A model generated the notes under the pieces. It had not been told where the DNA came from and did not search any database. It was given only the letters and a program-made list of their open reading frames with translations. Shown here piece by piece: positions 34,621 through 46,359 of a DNA stretch of 64,000 bases. Both the position numbers and the translations under genes were made by a program. The stretch is from Parapristionchus giblindavisi (lineage: Eukaryota > Nematoda > Chromadorea > Rhabditida > Diplogasteridae), in the NCBI GenBank assembly GCA_943737045.1, contig CALSFV010000209.1, positions 496,001 through 560,000 of the forward strand. The letters run 5' to 3'. The stretch's first letter is position 1; each line of letters starts with the position of its first letter.

Positions 34621-36159
34621 CAGTGGTGGCCAGAAGGATATCATTTTTTGGTTTTTTGAGCATAACTTTTCATGTAGATAACCAATCACCTTGAAATTTT
34701 TATATAGTGTGCTCAAACACGTTTCACAATGTATACCGAGGCAAGATGCCGGTATTTCAATTTTAACGGCTTCCAGGATACAGTATCCCAAAATGACCGT
34801 GACAGCTCATTTTGAGGAAGTTAATTCTCCTGTAATTTTTTAATGTATTCATGCGGTTTTTTTTCGTTTTTTTCACGAATATATTTTAAAAATCAATTGA
34901 ACAAATTTATTAAAAAATATTCAACATGTTAACAATCAAAATAATTGATTAAATCACTAACAAAGTGAATAGCTCACTTGGGCGATGTCTGGTTCAACAA
35001 TTCAGGTTCAAATATATTATTAAACAGATTAAATTAATAAATGATAATTTAGTACTTAGTTTCCGTGCTCTGACTGCTCTAACAACGTGCGGCGAGGTGG
35101 AGCGTACGATAGCCGTTGCGATCATGATGCCATTGATTCGCTGCAGAGGACATAGTACGAATTCCTGTGCACCATGACGCTTCTGACTCCGTGATTCTCC
35201 TAGGGGACGAGCCTGTGGACATCCTCTAGAGCCCCGACTGGTCTACGAACGTCAACCCAGCCGTCCGAGTCCAATAGATTTAACTTGAACTCGGCCGACC
35301 AGATGACCTTTCGCTAGTCTGCGACTGTTCATTTGAGATGAACCTTTGCCCACTTCAGACGATTCTCTCTGTTCATAGGATAGTACTAACAACTCTACCT
35401 TTAATACCAGCGTGTTGGGGTTGTCTACGGATGGTGCGAGTCGACGGAGGAGTGGCACCGTACAGTGCCATTTCTTGCTTGTTGATTGTGGAGTTCGCCC
35501 GCGGGATATCGCGCGATACGCTGACGATTTTCTTGTTATCAAGGTCCTAGGTAATACGTGAAACACCAGGCAATGAGGGTTGACGGTTGATGACGAATTT
35601 GGGAACCTTTTTGATGACGCGAGAGATCGTACACTGGTTTTCACCAAACTAGTAAGCATGTTCGGATTGCTTCAGATCATTCAAACCTAACGGGCAAGGT
35701 ATCAGGGTAGAGATATCAGACACCTTTCGGTATTATCATAATATAAAAACAAAAATACAAGAAATATACATTTAAAAAATCACAAGAAACAAGCAAAAAT
35801 GATGAAAAAAGTTGCTATTTTTGAAATTCACAATATGCCTACGATATGGATATTAATATCTAATAAATGTATGCAGTATCGATGAATGACTATAGTAGCA
35901 TGCGTATTTACTTTTTAAGCGGTGAAAAAATTGTTCAAAACAACGAAAATACGTCGCAACTTCAAGTACGCGAAATGAGACATGTGGTCATTTTGGTCTG
36001 TAGCCTGGAAGCCGTTATAATTGAAATACCGGCATCATGCATCGGTATACATTGTGAAACATGTTTGAGCACACTATATAAAAATTTCAAGGTGATTAGT
36101 TATCTATAAGAAAAGTTATGCTAAAAAAACAAAATATGATATCCTTCTGGCCACCACTG
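34621..36159 (-). mobile_element. Tc1-family transposon with decayed transposase
   Basis: 1539 bp bounded by TA (34619-34620, 36160-36161), with termini CAGTGGTGGCCAGAAGGATA and the inverse, close in style to Tc1 ends. The terminal inverted match extends beyond 150 bases. On the minus strand at about 35640-35200, frames in pieces encode QHAGIKGRVV, WAKVHL and WSAEFKLNLLDSDGWVDVRR, matching the region around the catalytic DES/DG motif of Tc1 transposases; the first catalytic residue is altered. Several stops. It is inserted in a SINE-like repeat whose halves lie at 34540-34618 and 36162-36335. Confidence 0.8.
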
Positions 36160-36365
36160 TACAATTTAAAAAAGTACCTTTTCCTGAACTCCAAGCAGTG
36201 ATTTGTTTGTGATTCTATCAATCAATACGCGCATTTAATTACGGTATGCAGAATATCTTTTGCCATCTTTATTTTTTTCCACAGTTTGTTCACGAAAATA
36301 TTCGTGTTACCTTTGAGATGTTTTACATAAAAAAAAGTATTAAAAAGTGAAAAGCAAAACGGGGA

Positions 36366-36662
36366 GTACTAAAATGTCCCGGTTCCAAAACGGCCGAGTT
36401 CCAAAATGTCCCGGTTCCAAAACGGCCGAGTTCCAAAATGTTCCGGTTCCAAAACGGACCGAGTTCCAAAATGACCGGGTTCCAAAACGGCCGAGTTCCA
36501 AAATGTCCCGGTTCCAAAACGGCCAAGTTTCAAAATGGGGGAGTTCCAAAACGGGAGAGTTCCAAAATGTCTAGTTCCAAAATGTCGCGTTCTAATTCGG
36601 CATCGTTCCTATTTGTATGGTTCCAAAATGTCCTCGTTCCACAACGGCAGTTCCAAAATGTC
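36366..36662. repeat. GTTCCAAAA minisatellite
   Basis: About 16 tandem units of 17-20 bp built on GGTTCCAAAACGGCCGA or AGTTCCAAAATGTCCC, alternating between an ACGG and an ATGT type, with increasing drift toward the right. It reads through in several frames on both strands, but only because the unit lacks stops. Spacing is too short and regular for a CRISPR array and there are no spacers. Bases 36663-37047 carry nothing recognised. Confidence 0.9.
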
Positions 36663-37047
36663 ATACTGCCATCTCCCGGTACCCCTTCTTTAAATTAATT
36701 ACATGATTTTTACATGATTTACATGAGGGATACATGATTTTGAAAAACTAAAAAAAACTTGAGGCACGTAAAATAAGTCATCTTTTCATGCAAATTTTCC
36801 GATAAATAAAGTGAAATACGAGCAAAGGAAACGATGTTCCGTAGTGTCCGCTGTATACGGGCATTGCCCACTCGGACTCGAAAGGACCATGTCCGCGCAT
36901 TACAAATGTGTCAGTGAACGTTTCAGGGACCTGTAATAGGTAAACGTACAACATTTTGTTAATTTAGCCTTACTATCTCATGGTATTGTATTTTAAGTGT
37001 TACTAATGTATTCTATTTGTATTCATTCTCATTCTTTTCTGAAACCC

Positions 37048-38110
37048 ATATAACACGCGTGTCGCGTAAGGTTCGAATAAACGGTGGCACATTGAAAGAG
37101 TCGAAAATGAGCAAAGGTCATTTTTTGGTAGTCCTTAGGATTCCTAACAAGGTGGCCAGAGCTTTTTTGCATATCTTCATTTTCAACGTCGAGAGACGAC
37201 GTCAAACTTTTTGACGCCGAAATTTGCCGACCTTGGGCTCTGTAGCTCTTCGGTGTGTGATTTTGGTATCGAGTCGTCAACAGAAGAATTACTCGGAATG
37301 TTAAGGAGAATACGCCTACATCATTGGCAGGTCGATATTTTATTTAGTATTTTTGTAAATTGATTTCATTGATTGATTTAAAACAAAAATCGAAGCCGAA
37401 GGTTTTTAATTGCTCAATCGACTGACCTCGACGAGAGGATTTCAACGGTATGCTGAACGTTTTTCTATGTGGTAGCCTTCGAAAGATATGAGCATTTCAA
37501 GAATTTTTGATTGAGAAATTCGTGCATTTTCATACACAAACCAACCGGATTGGTTGATTCGCTCATCTATCAACCATCTCAACAACTGACTGGGTAGTGT
37601 AGTGGATAAGATGGCTGTTTACTTTTTGACTATCAGGGATTCGATCCTCCTTGCCAAAATCTTGAAATGCTCATATCTTTCGAAGGCTACCACATATAAA
37701 AACGGCGTACCGTTGAAATCCTCTCGTCGAGGTCAGTCGATTGAGCTATTAAAAACCTTCGGCTTCGATTTTTGTTTTAAACCAATCAATGAAATCGATT
37801 TACAAAAATACTAAATAAAATATCGACCTGCCAATGCGTATTCTCCTTAACATTCCGAGTAATTCTTCTGTTGACGACTCGATACCAAAATCACACCCCG
37901 AAGAGCTACAGAGCTCCAAAGTCGGCCGATTTCGGCGTCAAAAAAAGTTTGACGTCGTCTCTCGACGTTGAAAATGAAGATATGCAAAAAAGCTCTGGCC
38001 AGCTAGATAGGAACCCTAACGACTACCAAAAAATGCATTAAAATGTGTAGGGTCAAAAAATGTGCCAAACACCCCCGGATTTTACTCGATTCATCAGTGA
38101 CACGCGTGAT
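37048..38110. repeat. Long inverted repeat with tRNA-like loop
   Basis: The left arm, about 37048-37506, is mirrored by the right arm, about 37665-38110; landmarks are GATATGAGCATTTCAAGA and GAGAGACGACGTCAAACTTT with their inverses. The approximately 158-bp loop holds a tRNA-like segment at 37578-37655: TAGTGTAGTGGATAAG, then GGATTCGATCCTCC. It is related to the tRNA-like ends of the 10580-13369 palindrome, although the arms differ. Non-coding. Confidence 0.75.
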
Positions 38111-38215
38111 AAAGCTATTATTATATCCCGTTGTGATAATTCATTAAATGATAATTCTATGCTATCAGGGACTTATACTTCTTGACTATTATACGGAAAT
38201 ACGCACTGAACCTAC

Positions 38216-38422
38216 CGGATACGCAATATAGTGTATGATGCTGAAGCTCATGTCATTAATGCAGAAGAGAATTAGAAAGATACGATAGTTACCGATGCTT
38301 CTCTCTCTACGTTTCAGTAACAGGAATAGTAGAACTACATTCGTCAGTACAGCAAGTGCTAAATAAAAAAATATTTTGAAAGTCATATAATATTTGACTG
38401 AACTACGTACCTGATACGACAT
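38216..38422 (-). pseudogene. STR/SRJ-like receptor, N-terminal exon
   Basis: A 69-codon frame from an ATG at 38422 to the donor GTAGGT after codon 69. It contains a first membrane segment (FFYLALAVLTNVVLLFLLL), the turn RRERSIGNYR and a second hydrophobic segment with FCINDMSFSIIHYIAYP. The small-loop IGNYR followed by a hydrophobic helix ending in a proline is the TM1-TM2 pattern of nematode STR and SRJ receptors. No following exon is found before the inverted repeat at 38110. A possible partner exon is 32909-33033. Upstream minus-strand frames to 38766 are not convincing. Confidence 0.5.
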
Positions 38423-38908
38423 CTTGAAAGGTAACGAGGTATTTCTAAATATAATTTGTACGTTTTTTTTGAACTTGATTAAATGGTAAAGGTAAATGCA
38501 CAACCAGTAATTCAAGGCACACGAAATCCTTTGGGTGATCACTCACAGTATTCTGGTCCAAGCCATTTTTCTTCCAAAGCAAGACAAAGGAGAGACCATT
38601 GTATTCGAGAGAGTTTGTATATTGAGCGGTCGTTCTTGCTTTGAAAGTCATGAGAACGCTGTGCACTACTATGCCAGTAATAATTCCAATAATTCAATGA
38701 TAATTCAGTGATAGCTTTTTGAAAACTTACGTTAACAGTTAGATTGCTGTATACTTGCCGTACCATGTTCGATTATGATTAAAATTATCTTTTTGAATTC
38801 AACAAGACAAATAGTGATGCTCCTGAGAATAGGTATATTTTACGTACGCAATATTATGTTTACTGGGAAGTGCTTTAAATTCCCAGTTGCGCAAAAGTAT
38901 TCATTTAA

Positions 38909-40676
38909 GACACCGGCTCAGTGAGATTCCAGGAAGTGCCGGACATCGACCTCACCGATTTCGCCCAAAATGTTTTTATGGATATCCCCATGGGCCCCCA
39001 TCACAAAATGGGTATTCATTTGGGCTGGTTCCTTGAAACACAGATGTGGCGGGTTTTCGAAATTTGAAAACTCGATTTTCACCGAAAAAAAATGGAGCGA
39101 CCTAGGACCAATGTTAGTGTCGATTAATTATAAGTATAAATAGACAACAAAAACTGGCTATACGACGGTCCGGAGATCCGATCGCAAACTGATTTTTTTA
39201 CCTCCTTAAAACATTCTAAAATTAATTAAAATTTTAAAACAAAAAAGTGCAGTCCATTTTTTATCTCATCTTATAGAGCAAAAAATTCCGCATCGAATGA
39301 GCGAAAAAATTGAAAAATCGAAAGATACCTATTTTGAGAAAAATGGACCTGAAGATGACCGGAAAATATTTTTGTTTTCGAAACCCCGCATGTTTGTACT
39401 CATATTGAAGAGCTCGTCGAGTAGAACAACTTTCGTGTTGAACGTCATGTCTGAAACTCATATACAAGAGAGTTTCACACGTTTTCCTGCTAATATTGAG
39501 TAAAACGAAAATAATTTTTTTTTAAACAAAAAAGTGCAGTCCATATTTTGCCGCATCTTATAGAGAAAAAAATTCCGCGTCGAATGAGCGAAAAAAATGA
39601 AAAATCGAAAGATACCTATTTTGAGAAAATGGACCTGAAGATGACCCGAAAATATTTTTGTTTTCAAAACCCCTCATGTTTGTACTCATATTGAAGAGCT
39701 CGTCGAGTATAACAACTTTCATGTTGAACGTTTTGTCTGAAACTCGTGTACAAGAGAATTACATGAGTTTTATTTATTCACACGGTTGTTCACCCAATTT
39801 TGAGTTAAACGAAAGAAAAATATTTTTGGTGCACAAATTGATTACGCCTATATTGTAGACCTCAAAAATCCATACTTAATTTGTTGTTTCACGAAAAAAA
39901 ATTGTTGGCACCTATTCTGAAAAACATGGCCTCTAAAGTGGTCAAGAAAAAAAAGTTGTCGAAACCTTGCCATGTTTATACTCATTTTAAAGAACTCGAC
40001 GAGTAAATCATTTCCCATGTTGGTCGTATTCTATGAAGGTCGTTTGTTCTCGAGATACAAGCAATCTAAACGATTAGGATCCAGTTAATCTTAATTCATG
40101 TAATTCTCTTGTACATGAGTTTCAGACAAAATGTTCAACATGAAAGTTGTTCTACTCGACGAGCTCTTCAATATGAGTACACACATGAGGGGTTTCGAGA
40201 ACAAAAATATTTTCGGGTCATCTTCAGGTCCATTTTTCTCAAAATAGGTATCTTTCGATTTTTAATTTTTTTCGCTCATTCGACGCGGAATTTTTTGCTC
40301 TATAAGATGAGACAAAGATTGGACTGCACTTTTTTGTTTTAAAATTTTAATTAATTTTAGAATATTTTAAGGAGGTAAAAAATCAGTTTGCGATCGGATC
40401 TCCGGACCGTCGTATAGCCAGTTTTTGTTGTCTATTTATACTTATAATTAATCGACACTAACATTGGTCCTAGGTCGCTCCATTTTTTTTCGGTGAAAAT
40501 CGAGTTTTCAAATTTCGAAAACGCGCCACATCTGTGTTTCAAGGAACCAGCCCAAATGAATACCCATTTTGTGATGGGGGCCCATGGGGGTATCCACAAA
40601 AAAATTTTGAGCCAAATCGGTGAGGTCGATGTCCGGGGTCACCGGCTCAACCCTCGAATCTTACTGAGCCGGTGTC
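38909..40676. mobile_element. TTAA-flanked palindromic element, copy 2
   Basis: 1768 bp with TTAA at 38905-38908 and 40677-40680 and termini GACACCGGCTCAGTGAGATT and GAGCCGGTGTC. It matches 10959-12730 along its whole length, including the internal direct repeat of the AAAAGTGCAGTCC unit. No transposase frame. It separates the STR-like exon from the repeat-rich 40.7-44 kb stretch. Confidence 0.78.
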
Positions 40677-40976
40677 TTAAGTGGTATGAGAATTGGTATC
40701 TACGATTGTTATCAACGAATGCATGCTCTAATGTGTGTATTTAAAATATTTAAAAAATGCTTGATTTGAAGTGTTTTACTTGGTAGTATTATAGAACCAG
40801 CGAAACATGCACAACAAAATTTGCGCTGTGGATACTACGAGTGACAATCAATTAGCAAGGCTTTTACAATAATTACAGTTAGCCTGTGTTTGCCTATGGA
40901 AACAAATCATACACTCTTTGATTAAATGTGATATTGCTGTTCGACAAAGAGATAGACAGGTGCAAGACTTTCTGTT

Positions 40977-41095
40977 AAAGGCACACCACAAGCTAATTTT
41001 ACTGTCTGCATTGGCAATACTCTCTCGCAGACAAAGAAAGTGAGAGAGTGCGGCCAGTGCGGTGAGTTTCAAATAAGATAGGGGTGTCGCTTTAA
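40977..41095. mobile_element. Small MITE, family C
   Basis: It begins AAAGGCACACCACAAGCTAA and ends with a degenerate inverse (GGGGTGTCGCTTTA); the body contains CTCTCTCGCAGACAAAG and GAGAGAGTGCGGCC. Non-coding. 40681-40976 shows nothing recognisable. Confidence 0.55.
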
Positions 41096-41334
41096 CTAAT
41101 ATCAAAGATCAATATGTGCACTGTGTGAATGGTCATTCACATCTGAATATAATGTGATATAAATACATACTTGAACCAGTCAAGATATTAGAACTGACTC
41201 AATTTTCACAATTCCGGTATATCCATATTGAGAATTTTTATTCTTCAAAAATATTTTTATCTATAAGAATATTAATGAACTTTTAATTATTTTCAGCTGC
41301 ATGCCCAGATTTGTGGAGTCTGTAGGCATCGAAT

Positions 41335-41960
41335 TTATACGATATTATCCGTCAAAAAGGTACTTGCATAAGAAAATGACAACTCTGTTTAAAATACCAA
41401 GAGAACGGGTGCAAAAAAGTAAAACTAGGAACCACAAATTTTTCCTGCACTCTCTCGCCTTCCTCTCGATTATCACTCTACTAACTAAGATCTAAACCGA
41501 CTGACATGGGAAGTGAATGCTGAATTTGTGAATGCGACTGAAGGCGAATGTGATTTATGAGTGAATTTGTGAATGTTTAAGTTTCACTGATAGTTGATTT
41601 TCATTACTGGTAATAATGAAAATGTTGTTTATTGCCTGTGATGACATCATTTAAATGATATTTCTTGAACACACATTTGAGAGCATTGTCCATATTAAAT
41701 GTACTTGCATAAGAAAATGACAAACAGTATGTCGATTACCTCCACTCCACTTCCTCACACCTAACCCGTCTGACCTTCGCCGCGCTGACTTGATATTTAA
41801 AAGAAATCACTATAGTTTCTGAACTATGCTAAAAATTAAATAGACATAGCGGACGCTCTCGTACAAATAAAACAAGTGATTTTTAAATATACGCTCAATA
41901 ACGCACACCTAAACCGATTGACCTTGGCCGCACTTATTTGATATTTATAAAACAACGTTC
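41335..41960. mobile_element. Cluster of decayed family-A MITE copies
   Basis: Two or three degraded copies in tandem: GGTACTTGCATAAGAAAATG at 41360, GTACTTGCATAAGAAAATGA at 41700, and CCGTCTGACCTTCGCCGCGC then CTCGTACAAATAAAACAAG up to 41885, followed by part of another (ACCTTGGCCGC). No gene is visible from 41961 to 42430. Confidence 0.5.
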
Positions 41961-42429
41961 ATGTTTCTGAGCAATGTTAAAAAAATGAAATATAAAATAT
42001 CTTTATTAGAATTTTAAAGAAACATCTAAAATAGATAATCAAATAAATAAATAAAAGATGAATATGATCGATAACTCTCTATGATATATGGAACAATCCT
42101 CATTCTCAAGCATTTCTCAATACACACAATAATGCATGTGAGAAGTCAAAATAAATGAAAAATACAGACATTTTGCATGCATTTTTCTTCGCTTTTCCTA
42201 GCTTTTTCGTGGCTTTTTACCTTTTCAGTAGCATTTCTATAGCAATGTTATAACTTTTTGAAGCTTTTTCGAAGCTGTGGCTGTAAAATGCATTTTTGGA
42301 ACATTTTAACTTCTCTTAGCATCAAAATACGTTCGACAGTTTGCCTTAGTATTATGGAGAAGTCTTGACATGACTTCTTTAATAATCAGTTTATCATAGA
42401 TTTCAAAGAGAGGCAGTCATCTCATTTCC

Positions 42430-42800
42430 ATGTCAAATGTCGACTGGCAAATGGATCTCCATCATCAACTGTCTAATTCATCTCATCTCCATCCTCTTTC
42501 GATCATCTGTCGGTATATCTGGTTGTACGAGATGCTTCCATTTTTGTTCATTTCAATTGTGTTCCGTCTTTCGGCAAGGTTGTTTCTGAAAAAAACGATC
42601 AAATATATATCTGACTTCGACGAGCGGCATCATTTTCCCCTGAATGAAAATTTACTAGATCTATGCCTTACACCCTTACAACCCATCTTCCCATTTTTCG
42701 TTCTTCACGTTTCACAGTTCATGTTCATCTTCGATTCACCAAATTTATTCAATCATTCTGAACCGTGTTTCTTATAACGCATAAATTATTATTATCATCA
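42430..42800 (+). mobile_element. Probable LINE 3' end
   Basis: The last part (GAACCGTGTTTCTTATAACG, then CATAAATTATTATTATCATC) matches the 3' UTR and ATT-type tail of the family-B LINE at 33700-33765. The preceding frame has no identifiable domain. Called on the tail only. Confidence 0.35.
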
Positions 42801-43049
42801 AATATTGCAAGGATGGATACACGCATATGTATTTTTGAAAGGGCTGACCGATGACGTAGAAAGGAAACAAATGAGATGATGAGCGCATGGAGATAGATTA
42901 CATTAATGCTTTCCTGAAAGACAAACACTTCAGGTAAACAAAAGTAATTTTAAGTCATCCATAACAAAGCACATTATTTTCGTTATTAGAATGCAAAAAA
43001 ACAACGATTGCATTATATTAAAATATTTGCAATATTTTACGAAACCATA

Positions 43050-44150
43050 CTTCAAAAACCGGATATCCACGGTGATCGAATTTAGACGATTGCGCGTTAT
43101 ACATGACAAATGCGGAGACCTAGGTCCAATGTTAGTGTGGAATAATTACATATATGCCTATGCAAAAAAAAAACTCGATATAGGACGGCCAGAATATCTG
43201 ATCGCAAACTGATTTTTTTTACATCCGCAAAACATTTTAAAATTAATTAAAATTTTAAAACAAAAAAAACGGCAGCGCAATTTTTACATCATTTTATAGA
43301 GAGAAAATTCGGCGTCGAATGAGGTAAAACAATTTAAAAAATCGATCGACCCATGTTTTGAGATAAATGAACCTGAAGATGGCCCGAAAATATTTTTGTT
43401 TTCGAACCCCCTCATGTTTGTACTCATTTTGAAGAACTTTTTGAGTAGAACAAAATTAGAGAACTATGTTCACACGGTCTTCGTTCACACGGTTTTCCAT
43501 CAAATTTTGATTAAAGCGAAAGTAGCATATTTTTTGTGCAAGTGATTACGCATATATTGTAGAACTCAAAAATCTAATCTTACTTTGTTGTTTCACGAGA
43601 AAAAAAAATTGTAGTCGCCTTGCTAGAAAATATGACCTCGAAAGTGGTCTTTAAAAAAGTTGTTGAAACCTTTTTATACCTATTTAAAAAAAAAACTCGT
43701 CGAGTGCGTCATTTTTCATGTAGGTCGTATTATATGAAAGTCTTTTGTTCTTAAGATACAAGCGATCCAAACGATTTGGATCCAATAATCTCAATTCATG
43801 GATTTCTCTAGAACATGAGTTTCAGACAGAATGTTCAACATAAATTTTGTTCTTTTCAAAAAGTTCTTCAATATTTTCAATACAATATATGAGTACAAAC
43901 ATGAGGGGGTTTGAAAACAAAAAAAATCGAGTCACCTTCAGGTCCACACTAATCTATGTCGCTCCACTTTTATTTTGATGAAAATCGAGTTTTCAGATTT
44001 CGAGAACCCCCCACATCTGTGTTTCAAGGACACAGCCCAAATGAATACCCATTTTGTGCTAGGGGGGGCACTTGGGTATCCACAAAAAACATTTTGAGTC
44101 ATATCGGTGAGGTCGATGTCCACTGCCTTAACCCTCGAATCTTACTTTCT
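43050..44150. mobile_element. Degenerate relic of the TTAA palindromic family
   Basis: Segments such as CTAGGTCCAATGTTAGTGTG, GAACCTGAAGATGGCCCGAA and CACATCTGTGTTTCAAGGAC match 38909-40676 in order and in inverted arrangement. The termini and TTAA sites are lost and the arms are much diverged. It is clearly older than the two intact copies. Confidence 0.6.
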
Positions 44151-46359
44151 TAACCCACCTCTAGAATCCGGAAAATGAACATGCTTCAAATGTCTGTCGC
44201 ATCAGTCATCAGCAAGAATATCGTCCAATGGTGAGGAAAAATATGCGAAAACAGTGAATTGTAACTAATTATTGGAGAAACCATCACATCCTAGCATATC
44301 AGTGTAATTCACAAAAATCTTTTATCCTTTATTAAACAAGAAAATACTCGAAATTTCTCTTTGACCAGTTTATTTTTAAAAAAAACTATATCCAGTTGAA
44401 TAGCATCGAATATTTAAAGGTAACCTCTTTCAATGGCCTCTTCATTGCGCACACTATTTCTCTGTTCTCTACCAACGAGAGAGCGTAGGCCGCTGAAGAG
44501 ACCGTTGACAAAGGTTAGACCGTTGACAAAGGTTTTAAGGAACCGAGAACGTAAAGTGGTCATTCATGATGTGATTGGATGTAGACGAACATGCTGCTTT
44601 ATAAATAAAATTCGCTTGACAACATCGCGGTATGGCTGAAACGAATTATATGTAGCATGATCAATGTAGCCAACAGAGAAAAAAGCTGTGCAATTAGATA
44701 AGTAGGTTAAATAAGTAGTAGAATTTTGTCAACAAAACTATTAACAAACTACAGAAAAAACACTATAGCATCACTCCAATATAATAATAATCATTAATAA
44801 TAATCTACCACCTTCGCACAAAGTCATTTTAATTGGTGAACGAGCAATGCGTGAAATCATCAATTTTGAGTCAATTTTGGGGGTCATTTTAACATGCAGA
44901 AAATTATTTTTGTATAAACTCGGTATATTGCAAGTGCGATTAAGCTACAGGAGTGACTATTAGGTTCCACTTCTTTTCGTTGTTTTTTTTCTATCCGACA
45001 TACCTTCATCGTTGATATCAACACCAGTGAAAGCAATCCTGAATGCAGAGAACTGAACAACGTGACGACTATCGTGAGTTCTGAAATTTATCTTCTACAA
45101 TAAGGTAGATAATTCGATCTGAGCAAATATTCGTTGTTCGATCAAATATTTTCGTTCCAAACGTGCTCTAACGCAGTTATTATTAGCTAATTCGCGGGCG
45201 CTACACCATACAACATCTAAATTCTGATAGTAACCTGGACTATTTACACTCCGGAAAAGGAACAGATAGCAGATTAATAGGATAGGAATTGCAACACATA
45301 TTGCTGGTGTTGTTACCTTAAACAATTCCATTATAATTTTTTTTAAATGCTCTATAAAATGACGTATGTCAGTCTCTTTCCTATAAAATGCTTCAGAATA
45401 CTCCAATCTGCTCTAATCTTTTGTTTGCATATTACAAAAGCATAACCCATAAGTGGTAAAATTCTTGTTACTATAATAAATGTTGTGGGGGTTAGAACGA
45501 TGACGCAAAAGTAAACTGTGCACGCTTAGAGCTTACTCGCATCACACTTGCACTGATTTGAAAGATTTTCAACAAGAAATTTGTACCTGTAAGATCAAAG
45601 CGATGGTCAGTTTGCGATGAATATCCTTCGTTTTATTGCTGAGTTTCGTTTGCACTTTGATCTCGTAGAAAATGAGCCAACAGCCCTATAAATGGAGACT
45701 AACATATTCTTAATGTTTCATTAAATCTATTTTAACAACTTTCTGGTGAATTATAATAGTAAAATATCATACCAAGTGAAATATCGAATACCCTATAAAA
45801 ATGGCAAAAATGATGACGATGACAAGGTAGTAGAAACTATCTGACATGCAAGCCAGATGTTTCAACACGAAATCGGATTGCTTCGAGAATGCCTGTATTC
45901 GAAGAATTATCATCGTATAGCAATGTCAGTAATGAGAATATCCAGAGTAATATGTAAAAACAAAACTCCGCTCAGGCCACAGTGTATGCATTAAAGGAAG
46001 TAGGAAACGAAGTGATTAATATTTAAAATATTTTTCTTTGTTATTGTTTTCGATTGATATTGACACAAGGCAGTCTTGACGAAATACGAAATGAAATAAT
46101 GTATATTTTATTTTTTAATTTAAAAAAAATAAAATCACATTTTGCGCTGCGAGATCTTAGTTACTACTCTAATCTCCACATATCAAGGTACCCAACATAT
46201 ATAATAATGCAAACCTTACATGATTTATCAGTGTAGAATTCTTCCATATATCGTACTCACAGAACTGAAACATTGATTGGTAATCAACTATTCAAATCGA
46301 TAAAACTTGCATGAACAGCTATCGCCAACGAAAGGTAGATCATTGTGACGATAAATAGT

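Noticed and set aside
36323..36698. Several open frames on both strands with a GTTCCAAAA-derived peptide repeat; also considered as a CRISPR array
   Set aside because: The tandem unit is 17-20 bp with no unique spacers and drifts in one direction. It is a minisatellite, and the genome is animal.
38445..38766. Possible upstream exon of the STR-like fragment
   Set aside because: Phases and acceptors could not be made to agree with the clear exon at 38216-38422.
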